Shown: positions 1 to 7,550, counted from the first letter of the stretch. The stretch is 11,474 nt of DNA from Collimonas sp. UBA1456 (GCA_002325825.1 DCSW01000119.1:1-11474); one strand, 5' to 3'. Translations and numbers: made by a program. The notes: a model not told the origin generated them from the letters alone.

Positions 1-1260
1 CTTACATCGCTGCAGTAGGTTTTTCTATTCATCCGCCAAATCTACGAAATATCGAACACATTTTCAGAAGATTCCGAGTAGGCTCTGAGGGTATGGCACT
101 GGCGCTCGATGTCGCGTTTCGCGGTAGCGCCATCACCGGCATGCTGGTGGTCGGTCTGGGTTTGCTGGGTGTGACACTGTTTTTTTGTGGCTGGTATCGT
201 TTTCTGCGCTTTTTTTGGGGGCGCTACATTACATCATCCAGCCGTTGATCTGGCTCGCCTTCGGCGCTTTGTTGATCTCGATTTCCGCTCGTCTCGGTGG
301 TGGTATCTCTACCAAAGGCGCCGATGTCTGCGTCGATCTGGTGGGCTAGGTAGAAGCCGGAATTCCAGAGGACGACTCGCGCAATCCAGCGGTGATAATG
401 TTGGTGACTGAGCTGGCATGGTGGCAGGCCTGTTCACGACGTATGTGGTTGGCTGCGATCCTGAGTCTGATCGACATCGTGTTGACTGGCCTGATTGTGT
501 ACATCACCGCGTATCACACCGGTACTGATTTCAAGTCAGTACGCCACATTGCGTAAGCCTCTACCACCGTTCACAGCACCAACAGCATTGCTGGCCCGGG
601 CGTATCGATGAAGACGACGGCTTATCCGGTGTTAGCCTTATGCGTCGCGATTCTGACGTCTTACTGGCTGGGCGGCTTGTTACGGCATCGCGATCACTGT
701 CACATCAATGCTGTCGATGGCCGGCATCAGGCCGGCACCATCGTGGCGCTGGATGCCTACGGTCCGATTACTGACAATGCCGGCGGTATCGCCGAAATAT
801 CGGGATTGCCTGATTCGGTGCGTGTCATTGGCGATCCGCTCGATGCGATTGGTAATACCACCAAGGCCGTCACCAAAGGCTATATCATCGGTTTAGCTGG
901 TCTTGTTTGCCGATTATACGGATGCGTTGGATTCGGTCGGCAAGAGTACAGTATTCGATTTTTCGAATTACGCCGGTGACTGTCGGTCTGTTTATTGGCG
1001 GCCTGATTCTGTACCTGTTTGGGGCGATGGCGATGGAGGCAGTCGGCCGCGGCAAGTCCGAATACAACAAGGCGGTAGACATGCTGACTTCGTCTGCGAT
1101 CAAGGAAATGATCGTCCCTTCGTTGTTGTCAGTAGTGGCGGCGCTCACCGCCATCGTCGCTGCAGCCAGAGCAAGAAGTGGTGCGAAGATCATCTTGAGC
1201 GGTTTCCACACGATAGCACCGGCGATCCTCTATCGTCGGCAGCGCTGCGCATATCAGTAG
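1..1260 (+). pseudogene. hppA: Membrane-bound proton-translocating pyrophosphatase, degraded and cut by the left edge
   Basis: Intact members of this family hydrolyse pyrophosphate and pump protons across the inner membrane. Family stretches can be read in pieces across frames: SEGMALALDVAFRG near 88-125, the substrate-site region around 290-400 (KGADV, then NPAVI and VGD), TGLIVYITAYHTGTDF near 490-535, MKTTAYPVLALCVAIL at 608-655, ALDAYGPITDNAGGIAEISG at 746-805, and the run GNTTKAVTKGY at 850-883. The segment VGLFIGGLILYLFGAMAMEAVGRG (980-1050) lies in a different frame, followed by AVDMLTSSAIKEMIVPSLL. Stops interrupt the reading at about 244, 348, 408 and 556, and the frame changes several times. 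The family's second catalytic loop and last helices are missing or reduced to a scrap around 1165-1250. The family is recognised with high certainty, and the gene is certainly non-functional here. The true 5' end lies outside the window. Confidence 0.9.
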
Positions 1261-1371
1261 GGTGGGGCGGCCTTTTGCGGCATGATGATGACGTCCAAGG
1301 TTTACGCTTTTATCTTTTTTTGTACTCGGTTTTTGCCACAATGCCGGCTCAGCCTATTAATTCAGTCGACC

Positions 1372-2160
1372 ATGGGGACACAACAAAAAACTGGCCTTAT
1401 CCTAACCGGCTGCGGCGCGCGTGCGGCATACTAGGTCGGCGTGCTGGCTCGACGGGCCGATAATTTCGGTCCTGGCATATAGAAACTGATGGGAGTCTGG
1501 CAACATTTTGCAGTCTAGTAAGTGTATCATGCCGATTCTCTGGATGTGCTGCGTTCCGGTGCGCGCTTGCGATCACCGCGTCGTCGTATAGCGACGGGGT
1601 CAGCATATTACCTATATCAAAGCGCAACTGAACTTAAATCCAGGGCTGGACACGCAGCTAGTGCCGCGCCGTGCGTGACAAGATCGGCGTCGGTCATTTG
1701 TTGGCGTTGCCAGCGATTTTGATTTATTGTGATGGCCGCCGTGAGTTTTTCGGCGACGGTTCGATGTGCCAGTTGGCGCCAATTTTACCGGCGATTCACC
1801 TCGGCGTTAGCAAAGTGCTGGTGATCGGCGCGAGCCGCCGCCAGGAAGTGCTATCAAATGCGCCGTCGTTTGCTCCGCTATCCAAGGCCTGGTACAAATC
1901 GCTAGCCACGCACTATCCAGTATTTTTTGGGATATGCTGTCTTCCCTGACTGAGTAGCAGCGCCAGCTTGCCGTTGCCAATCCGCACGTTGTTTGGCAAT
2001 TTTGGCTCGCCTGAAAACCGCAACAGCGGCTTGGCTTCATATTTTCTGTTCGAGTCCGGCTACAACGCGCGGGTTGATCCGCATCGTGCAGAAGGATACC
2101 ATGGAGCGTCGTGAGGAGGTAGTAAATTTCGTTGCAGATCGCACTTGGAAGTAGTTTTTT
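1372..2160 (+). pseudogene. Patatin-like phospholipase, degraded
   Basis: Intact patatin-family enzymes are Ser-Asp dyad lipid acyl hydrolases. From ATG 1372 the reading is MGTQQKTGLILTGCGARAAY followed by a TAG. This matches the usual start with its glycine-rich oxyanion loop (GGGARA), one glycine being changed to cysteine. VGVLAR then joins directly to RADNFGPG and LMGVWQHF, so the intervening segment that normally holds the nucleophile motif (GxSxG, typically GTSAG) is absent. Later pieces are VYHADSLDVLRSGAR (1521-1565), RDKIGVGHLLALPA (1674-1715), DGRREFFGDGSMCQLAPI (1732-1785, carrying the dyad Asp in GDGS) and IHLGVSKVLVIGASR. The tail reads GLIRIVQKDTMERREEVVNF near 2071-2130. At least four frame changes and several stops separate these pieces. 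The following 195 bases to the next gene hold only three tandem copies of ACGCT (2244-2258) and nothing else I recognise. Confidence 0.85.
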
Positions 2161-2354
2161 GGGCCAATTTTTCTGGCAATTTTGTCAAATATTGTAACAC
2201 TGGGGAAGCTCGGAATGATACGGGTTGATTCGTTTTCAGCAACACGCTACGCTACGCTATCAGATAAGATACTTGCGGATACTATTAAAGTAATGAAAAG
2301 TTACGAAACTCAACGCTGGTTCCTCTATCATAAATTCGGATGTAATTGCCCCCC

Positions 2355-2735
2355 ATGATGCGTAACTGGTTGCTGCTTCTGCTTGGTTTGTTGCTTTCTT
2401 TCCAGGTCCATGCTCGGGAATCTTCGCCGCAGGATATCGTTCCGGTCAGGCTACTGCTGTAGGAAGCGCAGATTACCTTGAATCTGATCAAGCAAGGCGG
2501 CTCGTTTCTGTATGCCAAAAATGGTGTCGTATTTGGTAATTACGAGGGAGTATTTCCACGGCAGCGGCGTGGATAATTATCACGAGTTCAAGGGTCAGGG
2601 AGCTACGTGCGAGCAATCATGGCGCGCGTCGCATCATTGCTGACTGCAACCCCAAAAACTTATGAGAAGTATTGCTACACTGATAATTATTATCAGCCTT
2701 TCAGGTGCATCCAGGGGTGGCGAAGATATCGGAGT
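2355..2735 (+). pseudogene. Secreted barnase-type guanyl-specific ribonuclease (N1/T1 family), degraded
   Basis: From ATG 2355 (or 2358) the protein begins with a clear signal peptide: MMRN, a leucine-rich core, then VHA|RE. A TAG at 2460-2462 interrupts it, after which the frame continues as EAQITLNLIKQGG and GVVFGNYEGVFPRQ, the latter typical of bacterial guanyl-specific ribonucleases. A single-base frame change near 2570 leads into DNYHEFKGQG, whose Glu would be the general base (barnase Glu73). A second change gives ARRIIADCNPKN with the conserved arginine, and a third gives YCYTDNYYQPFRCIQ at 2670-2714. The family has YTxDHY here, so the catalytic histidine (barnase His102) appears as tyrosine at 2688-2690. 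The stop, the three frame changes and the lost histidine all say this is dead. The matching barstar-like inhibitor gene starts about 100 bases downstream, supporting the assignment. Confidence 0.82.
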
Positions 2736-2833
2736 TGGTGCTGCGTCTTGCCGCTAGACGGCCTAAGCTGGTACGAATCGTGCGAGTTTTTAAAAATAAC
2801 AGCAATGCATCATTGCTCTAGCTGAGGGGAAAC

Positions 2834-3232
2834 ATGAGTTTGTTTAAAACCGTACCGTCAAATGTAGTGCAGTCCATCCGCGCCTTCCGTGTTACCGATT
2901 TGCAGACGGAAGCTGCGCATCTCGGACAGCACTTCCTGTATGCATACTGTGCGGAAGCGACGACTAAACAGCAGGTGTTGGCCAATATTGCCCAGGCTTT
3001 TCATTGTCCCAGGCATTTCGGCAAGAATTTTGACGCCTTGAAAAATTGTTTGACAGATCTAGCCTACCAGGCTGGTCCGCAACCAGGTTTCGTCGTCGTC
3101 ATTGAACAATTGCCGAACACTCCAAAGTTTGACCGTGAAGCACGCGAAATATTGCTTGATGTATTTCGTGATAGTGCCGATTTTTGGTCTGGAAAAAAGA
3201 TTTCTTTTCGCGTTTTCTATTCATTTCAGTAG
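2834..3232 (+). CDS. Barstar-family ribonuclease inhibitor (antitoxin), open frame
   Basis: This 132-residue cytoplasmic protein has no signal peptide. Barstar proteins bind and block barnase-type RNases in the producing cell. The core signature is FGKNFDALKNCLTDL at residues 62-76, matching barstar YGENLDALWDCLTGW. The C-terminal part (FVVVIEQLP, then REILLDVFRDSADFW) matches the remaining sheet and helix. The N-terminal 45 or so residues extend beyond classical 90-residue barstar, which is common in proteobacterial relatives. The ATG follows GAGGGG at 2824-2829, a good ribosome binding site. It sits just after the broken ribonuclease, the usual toxin-then-immunity order. Asp35 of barstar is kept (D67), but Trp38 is Lys (K70) and the key barnase-contacting Asp39 is Asn (N71). 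It may therefore be a still-intact reading frame that is losing function. Family assignment is firm; function is uncertain. Confidence 0.85.
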   Translation: MSLFKTVPSNVVQSIRAFRVTDLQTEAAHLGQHFLYAYCAEATTKQQVLANIAQAFHCPRHFGKNFDALKNCLTDLAYQAGPQPGFVVVIEQLPNTPKFDREAREILLDVFRDSADFWSGKKISFRVFYSFQ

Positions 3233-3298
3233 CAAGAGCACAATGTCGGCGGGCCTTGGCAGAGCGGCCGGTAGTATTGAGTAATCATTAAGTAACTT

Positions 3299-3313
3299 TT
3301 ACAAAATTTGTAA
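3299..3313. repeat. Short palindrome upstream of purN (possible regulator site)
   Basis: TTACAAA-A-TTTGTAA forms perfect 7-base arms around one central base, in the AT-rich gap between the barstar gene and purN, about 175 bases before the purN start. It could be an operator or part of a promoter region, but no regulator is known from the window and such AT-rich palindromes arise by chance. Confidence 0.3.
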
Positions 3314-3488
3314 CATTTTTAAGTAGCGCTTAACTAAGTCACTCTTACTTTATACCTGCGTTTTGCATCCTGCCGTATCAGGTTACTTTGATTTGTTATT
3401 GCTAAACTGGGAAGTGTCCGACGCCTGTCGCAACATTTTGCCGTGGGATTTACGCAAAAATGGCGTTGTAACGGGTACAATGCGTTCC

Positions 3489-4091
3489 ATGAGAAGCATT
3501 GTTATACTGATCTCCGGACGTGGCAGCAATATGGAAGCTATTTTCCGCACTGCCAAAGCCGAGCAATGGCCCGCCAGCATCGCCGCCGTGGTTAGCAATC
3601 GCGCCGACGCTGAAGGTTTGAAGTTTGCCATTAGCCATGGAATTACAACGGCTGTCGTGCCTAATAAAGACTACCCCGATCGCGAACAGTTTGACGCTGC
3701 GCTGCGCGTCGTGATTGATAGTTTTACGCCGGATTTGGTCGTTCTGGCTGGATTCATGCGTATTCTGACGACATCCTTTGTCCAGCATTATGCTGGACGC
3801 ATGCTCAATATACATCCGTCACTGTTGCCTAGCTTTTCAGGCATGGCAACGCATCGGCAGGCGTTGGCGGCCGGAGTCAAGGTGCATGGGGCGACCGTAC
3901 ATTTCGTCACCGCCACGTTGGATCACGGTCCGATCGTGGCGCAAGCCGTTGTACCGGTGCTGGATGATGATACCGAACAGTCGCTTGAGCAGCGCGTACT
4001 GGTTGAAGAGCATCAGATTTATCCGCGTGCGGTACGCTGGTTTGTTGAAGGCAGGCTCAGCATTGAAGATGGACGCGTGCGTCAGCGTTAA
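3489..4091 (+). CDS. purN: Phosphoribosylglycinamide formyltransferase (PurN)
   Basis: PurN transfers a formyl group from 10-formyl-tetrahydrofolate to GAR, the third step of de novo purine synthesis, in the cytoplasm. From ATG 3489 the protein is 200 residues, close to the roughly 210 of the family. It opens with MRSIVILISGRGSN, the usual phosphate-binding start. The catalytic triad is present: N107 and H109 in NIHPSLLP and D145 in DHGPIVAQ, equivalent to Asn106, His108 and Asp144 of the E. coli enzyme. The folate-loop region MATHRQAL is also seen. The frame is open further upstream (a TTG at 3363, an ATG at 3480), but only the 3489 start puts the first strand at the family position; 3480 would add three residues. 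The ribosome binding site is weak for both. No defect is seen. The 192 bases after it, before the methyltransferase gene, hold no gene I recognise. Confidence 0.95.
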   Translation: MRSIVILISGRGSNMEAIFRTAKAEQWPASIAAVVSNRADAEGLKFAISHGITTAVVPNKDYPDREQFDAALRVVIDSFTPDLVVLAGFMRILTTSFVQHYAGRMLNIHPSLLPSFSGMATHRQALAAGVKVHGATVHFVTATLDHGPIVAQAVVPVLDDDTEQSLEQRVLVEEHQIYPRAVRWFVEGRLSIEDGRVRQR

Positions 4092-4283
4092 TCCTGGTGC
4101 GATCCGGACAGAGCTTATCAGCGCGGGATCTGGTACAGATTTTCCCATCTATGCGTCTGTTGAACTCCGAGTGCACGACGATCACGATCTCGCAATAAGA
4201 TTTGGAACAGATTCGAACAGGGCGTCGCTACTGCGGCGACCCGGGCAATAGTCCCACTAATAGATCTTTATGAAAGAACCACA

Positions 4284-5537
4284 ATGAGATTGCCTCCAGC
4301 AATCATCGGTCACACCGAAGGAGTCCTGCGCGAAATCTTACGTTTTACTGGTCCTGCCGACGGTACCTTGTCGCGTTATTTCCGCGACCATCCGAAGCTC
4401 GGTTCGCGCGAGCGCGGCGTGATCGCCGAAGCGGTCTACGGCTTGTTGCGCAACAAATCGATCTATACCAGTTTCGCTGAATCCGGCAACGGTCCAATCA
4501 TGCGCCGCATGACCTTGCTTGGCCTGGTAGATGCGGTGGGCATTGAGTCCTTGGGTGGTTTGTCAGATGAGGAAACCGAATGGCTGACTCGTATCGATGA
4601 AGTTGATCGCAGCCTGATGCCGGCGCTGATCCGCTCGAATCTGCCGCAATGGTTGTTCGATAAGCTGGTCGCCCGCGATGGCGAAGCCGCTGCGCTGCAA
4701 TTGGCGAATGCGATGAACCAACTGGCGCCGCTGGATCTGCGTGTCAATTCGCTCAAGGCCAATCGTGAAGAAGTCGTAGCGATGCTGGCGGAAGCACCGA
4801 TTCTGTGCGAACCGACACCCTACGCGCTGCTGGGTTTGCGGATGATCAAGAAGCCGGCATTGCAAAACCTGCCTCTGTTTAAGAGCGGCACCATCGAAGT
4901 GCAGGATGAAGGCAGCCAGTTGTTGGCGCAAATCGTCGGCGCCAAGCGCGGCGAGATGGTGGTCGATTTTTGTGCCGGCGCCGGCGGCAAGACACTGGCG
5001 CTGGGCGCCATCATGCGTAACACCGGTCGTTTATATGCGTTCGACGTGTCCGATAAGCGCTTGGCAAAACTGAAGCCGCGCATGGCGCGTAGTGGTTTGT
5101 CGAACATCCATCCGGTGCTGATCGCGCATGAGAACGACGGCAAGGTAAAGCGCCTGACGGGCAAGATCGATCGCGTGCTGGTGGATGCACCCTGCAGCGG
5201 TCTAGGTACTTTGCGTCGTAATCCTGACGTCAAATGGCGCCAGACTCCTAAAGCGATTGCCGAAATGAACGTCAAACAAATTGCTATTTTGGCGAGCGCG
5301 GCGCGGCTGGTGAAATCCGGCGGTCGCCTGGTATATGGCACCTGCAGTTTACTTGATGAAGAAAATGAAGCGATTGCTGCGCAATTCCTTGCGAGCCACG
5401 AAGACTTTGCATTGGTGCCGATGAAAGAGGTACTGGCCGAGCAAAAGATAGCACTGGAAATGGGCGATTACCTGAAGCTGATACCGCATCAGCATCAGAC
5501 CGACGGTTTTTTTGCTGCAGTCTTTGTGCGCAAATAA
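4284..5537 (+). CDS. RsmB/NOP-family RNA m5C methyltransferase
   Basis: This 417-residue SAM-dependent enzyme of the RsmB/Sun/NOP2 family methylates a cytosine C5 in RNA, most likely 16S rRNA. The N-terminal part contains a helical region (SRERGVIAEAVYGLLRNK, about residues 37-54) resembling the NusB-like RNA-binding domain of RsmB. The methyltransferase domain follows: VDFCAGAGGKTL (SAM loop, about 227-238), AFDVSDKRL (ribose-binding Asp), then DAPCSGLGTLRRNPDVKW from D301 with C304, and GTCSLLDEENE with C354. The two cysteines are those the family uses for release and catalysis, and both are intact. It lies 192 bases after purN on the same strand, a neighbourhood common in Burkholderiales. 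These genomes often carry a second RsmB homologue elsewhere, so I do not assign a symbol. ATG 4284 overlaps by four bases the stop of a five-codon frame, ATGAAAGAACCACAATGA (4270-4287), which may aid initiation because the upstream ribosome binding site is weak. Confidence 0.93.
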   Translation: MRLPPAIIGHTEGVLREILRFTGPADGTLSRYFRDHPKLGSRERGVIAEAVYGLLRNKSIYTSFAESGNGPIMRRMTLLGLVDAVGIESLGGLSDEETEWLTRIDEVDRSLMPALIRSNLPQWLFDKLVARDGEAAALQLANAMNQLAPLDLRVNSLKANREEVVAMLAEAPILCEPTPYALLGLRMIKKPALQNLPLFKSGTIEVQDEGSQLLAQIVGAKRGEMVVDFCAGAGGKTLALGAIMRNTGRLYAFDVSDKRLAKLKPRMARSGLSNIHPVLIAHENDGKVKRLTGKIDRVLVDAPCSGLGTLRRNPDVKWRQTPKAIAEMNVKQIAILASAARLVKSGGRLVYGTCSLLDEENEAIAAQFLASHEDFALVPMKEVLAEQKIALEMGDYLKLIPHQHQTDGFFAAVFVRK

Positions 5538-5630
5538 ATATTCACGAAGTTGCCTGTGCTGCCGCGCTACTGTTAGTGGGCACAAATCTGATCGATTGTT
5601 GCTTATTAACGTACCAGGAAAGGAATTGCT

Positions 5631-6447
5631 ATGCTGTAATTATTTATCCTCTCTGTTTTTTTCGTACTCCGGTCGCCAAGGTGTTGTCGTTACTTAGACT
5701 GTTGTTTACAGCAATGATGATTTTTACTCCGGCGCACGCACAGCAGGTACTGCATGTCTCGGTCATTACAGATGAAGCACTACCGACCGAGCTGCAACGT
5801 AAGCTAAAGTCATTAAGCAGTTATCTAGACAAGAAGCTGGGCGTACAGATCGAATTTACACCGGTTACAGATTACGCTGCGGCTGTGGAGGTTCTATTGA
5901 ACAACAAGCTCGACCTGGTATTGTTCGGTGGCTTTATTTTCGTTTCGGCTAATATACGTAGCGGTAGCAAAGTGATTCCAATTGTGCAGCGTGAAGAAAA
6001 CCAGAAATTCTGCTCGGTGTTCATTACTATCGATAAATCGATCAATACACCAGCCCATCTGAATGGCAAAGATTCCGCGTTCGGAGCCGAATCCTTGACT
6101 TCTGGTCATTTCATGCCGTGCTCTTATCTGGCGGCAGCAAAGATCAATCCCGATGTCGCTCTGGAGTGTATCGCATTTTCCAGCGCGCATGACGCCACCG
6201 CGGCGGCGGTTGCCGGAGGCAAGGTGGATGCCGGCGTACTGGATATTTCGGTATGGGAAAAACTGGTAGCCGAAGGCAAGGTGTGCAGCAAAGTGGTACG
6301 TGTGCTCTACACCGCGCAAGACTACTACGATTACAGCTGGGGCGTCCGTTCCGACATGAATCCAGAGCTACGCGCTTCATCCCGACCAAGCCTGAAAATT
6401 ACGCGGCAATCGAGGTCGTGGCGCATAGCGCAGGGCTGTTGAAGTAA
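5631..6447 (+). pseudogene. PhnD-type ABC substrate-binding protein (putative selenate/phosphonate), frameshifted
   Basis: Intact relatives are periplasmic binding proteins that deliver an oxyanion or phosphonate to a PhnC/PhnE importer. The long readable stretch runs from about 5681 (GTG) to 6370: a signal peptide ending TPAHAQQ, then ITDEALPTELQRKLKSL, FTPVTDYAAAVEVL, LDLVLFGGFIF, PIVQREENQKF, SSAHDATAAAVAGGKVDAGV and YYDYSWGVRSDMNPEL. At about 6364-6375 the sequence jumps to the family's extreme C-terminus in another frame, RFIPTKPENYAAIEVV to GLLK, stopping at 6447. The segment of about 25 residues between them is gone and the frame is changed. The ATG at 5631 has the better ribosome binding site (GGAAAGGA), but its frame hits TAA at codon 3 and does not match the rest, so the 5' end is probably damaged too. 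It heads the three-gene cassette. The anion specificity is a family annotation, not shown by the sequence. Confidence 0.87.
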
Positions 6448-6462
6448 TCTGAAGTTAAGCGC

Positions 6463-6831
6463 ATGACTCTCAAGTTGACTCATTTCTCGGTACGCCATGT
6501 CGGCACCACAGCCGGCGGCGCGGTCACCTTGGACAACCTGAATCTGATGATCCGGACGAACGAACAGATCACCCTGATAAGACCGTCCAAGATAGGTGAG
6601 ATCACCTTGCTGCACACGCTGATCTACTCGCTGCGCAAGCAATCGTTTCTGTCGCCGCAGATGCTGCCGTTGCCGCCGCATCGGTGTGTGGTAACGACAG
6701 TGCTGGCCGCCGGGTGCCTGCCACAGTGGCATTGTTGTATGGCGCATTGCCAGAGTTTGCTGGTGAGCTGGTTTCCTATTGTGATGGGCTTTGTCGGCAT
6801 CAGCAAAATGCTCAGACAGAGGCTCGAATGA
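6463..6831 (+). pseudogene. PhnC-type ABC transporter ATP-binding protein, gutted
   Basis: The start resembles the ATPase of selenate/phosphonate-type cassettes: MTLKLTHFSVRHVG, then TLDNLNLMI and EQITLIRPSKIGEITLLHTL. The Walker A motif, normally GPSGAGKTT, reads RPSKIGEIT at residues 40-48, so the ATP-binding lysine is glutamate (E46) and other positions are changed. After LLHTLIYSLR the text resumes at FLSPQMLPLPPH and VLAAGCLPQW, skipping roughly 25 residues that contain the end of the first strand pair. Everything after LPQW (signature motif, Walker B, H-loop) is missing, and the frame runs into unrelated sequence ending at TGA 6829-6831. The frame stays open for 122 residues, but it cannot encode an ATPase, since intact members are about 220-260 residues long. 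It begins 15 bases after the binding-protein remnant and overlaps the permease start by ATGA. Confidence 0.87.
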
Positions 6832-7550
6832 AGCAAGTTGCCGACTCTACCAACTCCGTCATGCCGCCGGCTGTCCCCACCATGTGCGGTTCGAAGATTC
6901 TGTTGTTGGTTACCTTGCTGGCGCTGATGGTCGCAAGCTTTATTTCGTTGCCGATTAAATGACACATATTGACTGACGCGCGAAGCCTGACCTACCAGCG
7001 TGGAACTCATGAATGAACTGATGCCACCGGATGTATCCACTCCGTTTTTACACAAAATCGCTTGGGGACCTTAGCGGAGATACTGGCGATGTCGCTGGTT
7101 GGCACATTGCTAGCCACGGTGGCCGGTTTGGTACTGGCGGCCTTGCCAGCAAGCGGACACATCGGCGGACGTTATAGCGGTGTCGCGCGGGCGGCGACCC
7201 GCACTGTACTCAATGTGCTGAGGGCGATTCCTGAACTGGTGTGGGTTTCCATTCTGCTGATCGCCGCTGGCCGTTTGGAAATAGTCCGCCTCCGCACGAA
7301 TTCGTACTGCGTATCAATGGCAGCGGTCTTCTATGTCATCGTGCCGCAAAGCTTGTCGAAACTCCTGTCCTATACGCTGTATCTCTGGGAAAGCAACATT
7401 CGTGCGCTGGCGGAATAACAACAGATGCTGAAGTATCATCTGTTGTTATTCCGGATGTCACAGGCCGCTACCGTGACCGTGGTCAGGCTGTTGCCTGATG
7501 GTGATAGAGGTGGTGGATATGGAGATCTTTGCGTTACACGGGATCATGTT
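6828..7550 (+). pseudogene. PhnE-type ABC transporter permease, degraded
   Basis: This is the remnant of the inner-membrane permease of the same importer. ATG 6828 overlaps the stop of the ATPase remnant. The N-terminus is readable (MKQVADSTNSVMPPAVPT, then a hydrophobic helix ILLLVTLLALMVASF) until TGA at 6960. After about 60 unreadable bases, PPDVSTPFLHKIAWGTL appears (about 7024-7074), followed by LAMSLVGTLLATVAGLVLAALPASG and ATRTVLNVLRAIPELVWVSILLIAAG. A loss of about 25 residues and a frame change lead to NSPPPHEFVLRINGSG, the EAA-loop region, in another frame. The original frame then gives AAVFYVIVPQSLSKLLSYTL, LYLWESNIRA, a TAA, and QQMLKYHLLLFRMSQAATVT. The conserved VLGVVGAGGLG stretch before QMLKYHL is missing and replaced by one arm of a perfect inverted repeat. 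The 3' end is uncertain, placed before 7560. Confidence 0.87.
7411..7453. repeat. Perfect 17-base inverted repeat inside the permease pseudogene
   Basis: CGGAATAACAACAGATG (7411-7427) and CATCTGTTGTTATTCCG (7437-7453) are exact reverse complements around the nine-base loop CTGAAGTAT. The right arm encodes the expected permease residues (HLLLFRM). The left arm stands where the family's VLGVVGAGGLG should be and contains an in-frame TAA. There is no U-tract after either arm, so it is not an ordinary terminator. Confidence 0.9.

Noticed and set aside
903..1463. 186-codon plus-strand open frame spanning the pyrophosphatase remnant
   Set aside because: The pyrophosphatase similarity lies mostly in a neighbouring frame (907-1150); this frame is a chance opening across decayed sequence and crosses into the patatin start.
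2244..2258. Three tandem ACGCT copies as a repeat array
   Set aside because: It is too short and isolated to be a CRISPR, iteron or other functional array.
4820..5341. 173-codon minus-strand open frame
   Set aside because: It is a shadow of the methyltransferase gene, which has all catalytic motifs on the plus strand.
6463..6831. 122-residue open frame as an intact small protein
   Set aside because: Its first half is an ABC ATPase start with a dead Walker A, and the rest is out-of-frame sequence; it is a remnant, not a new gene.
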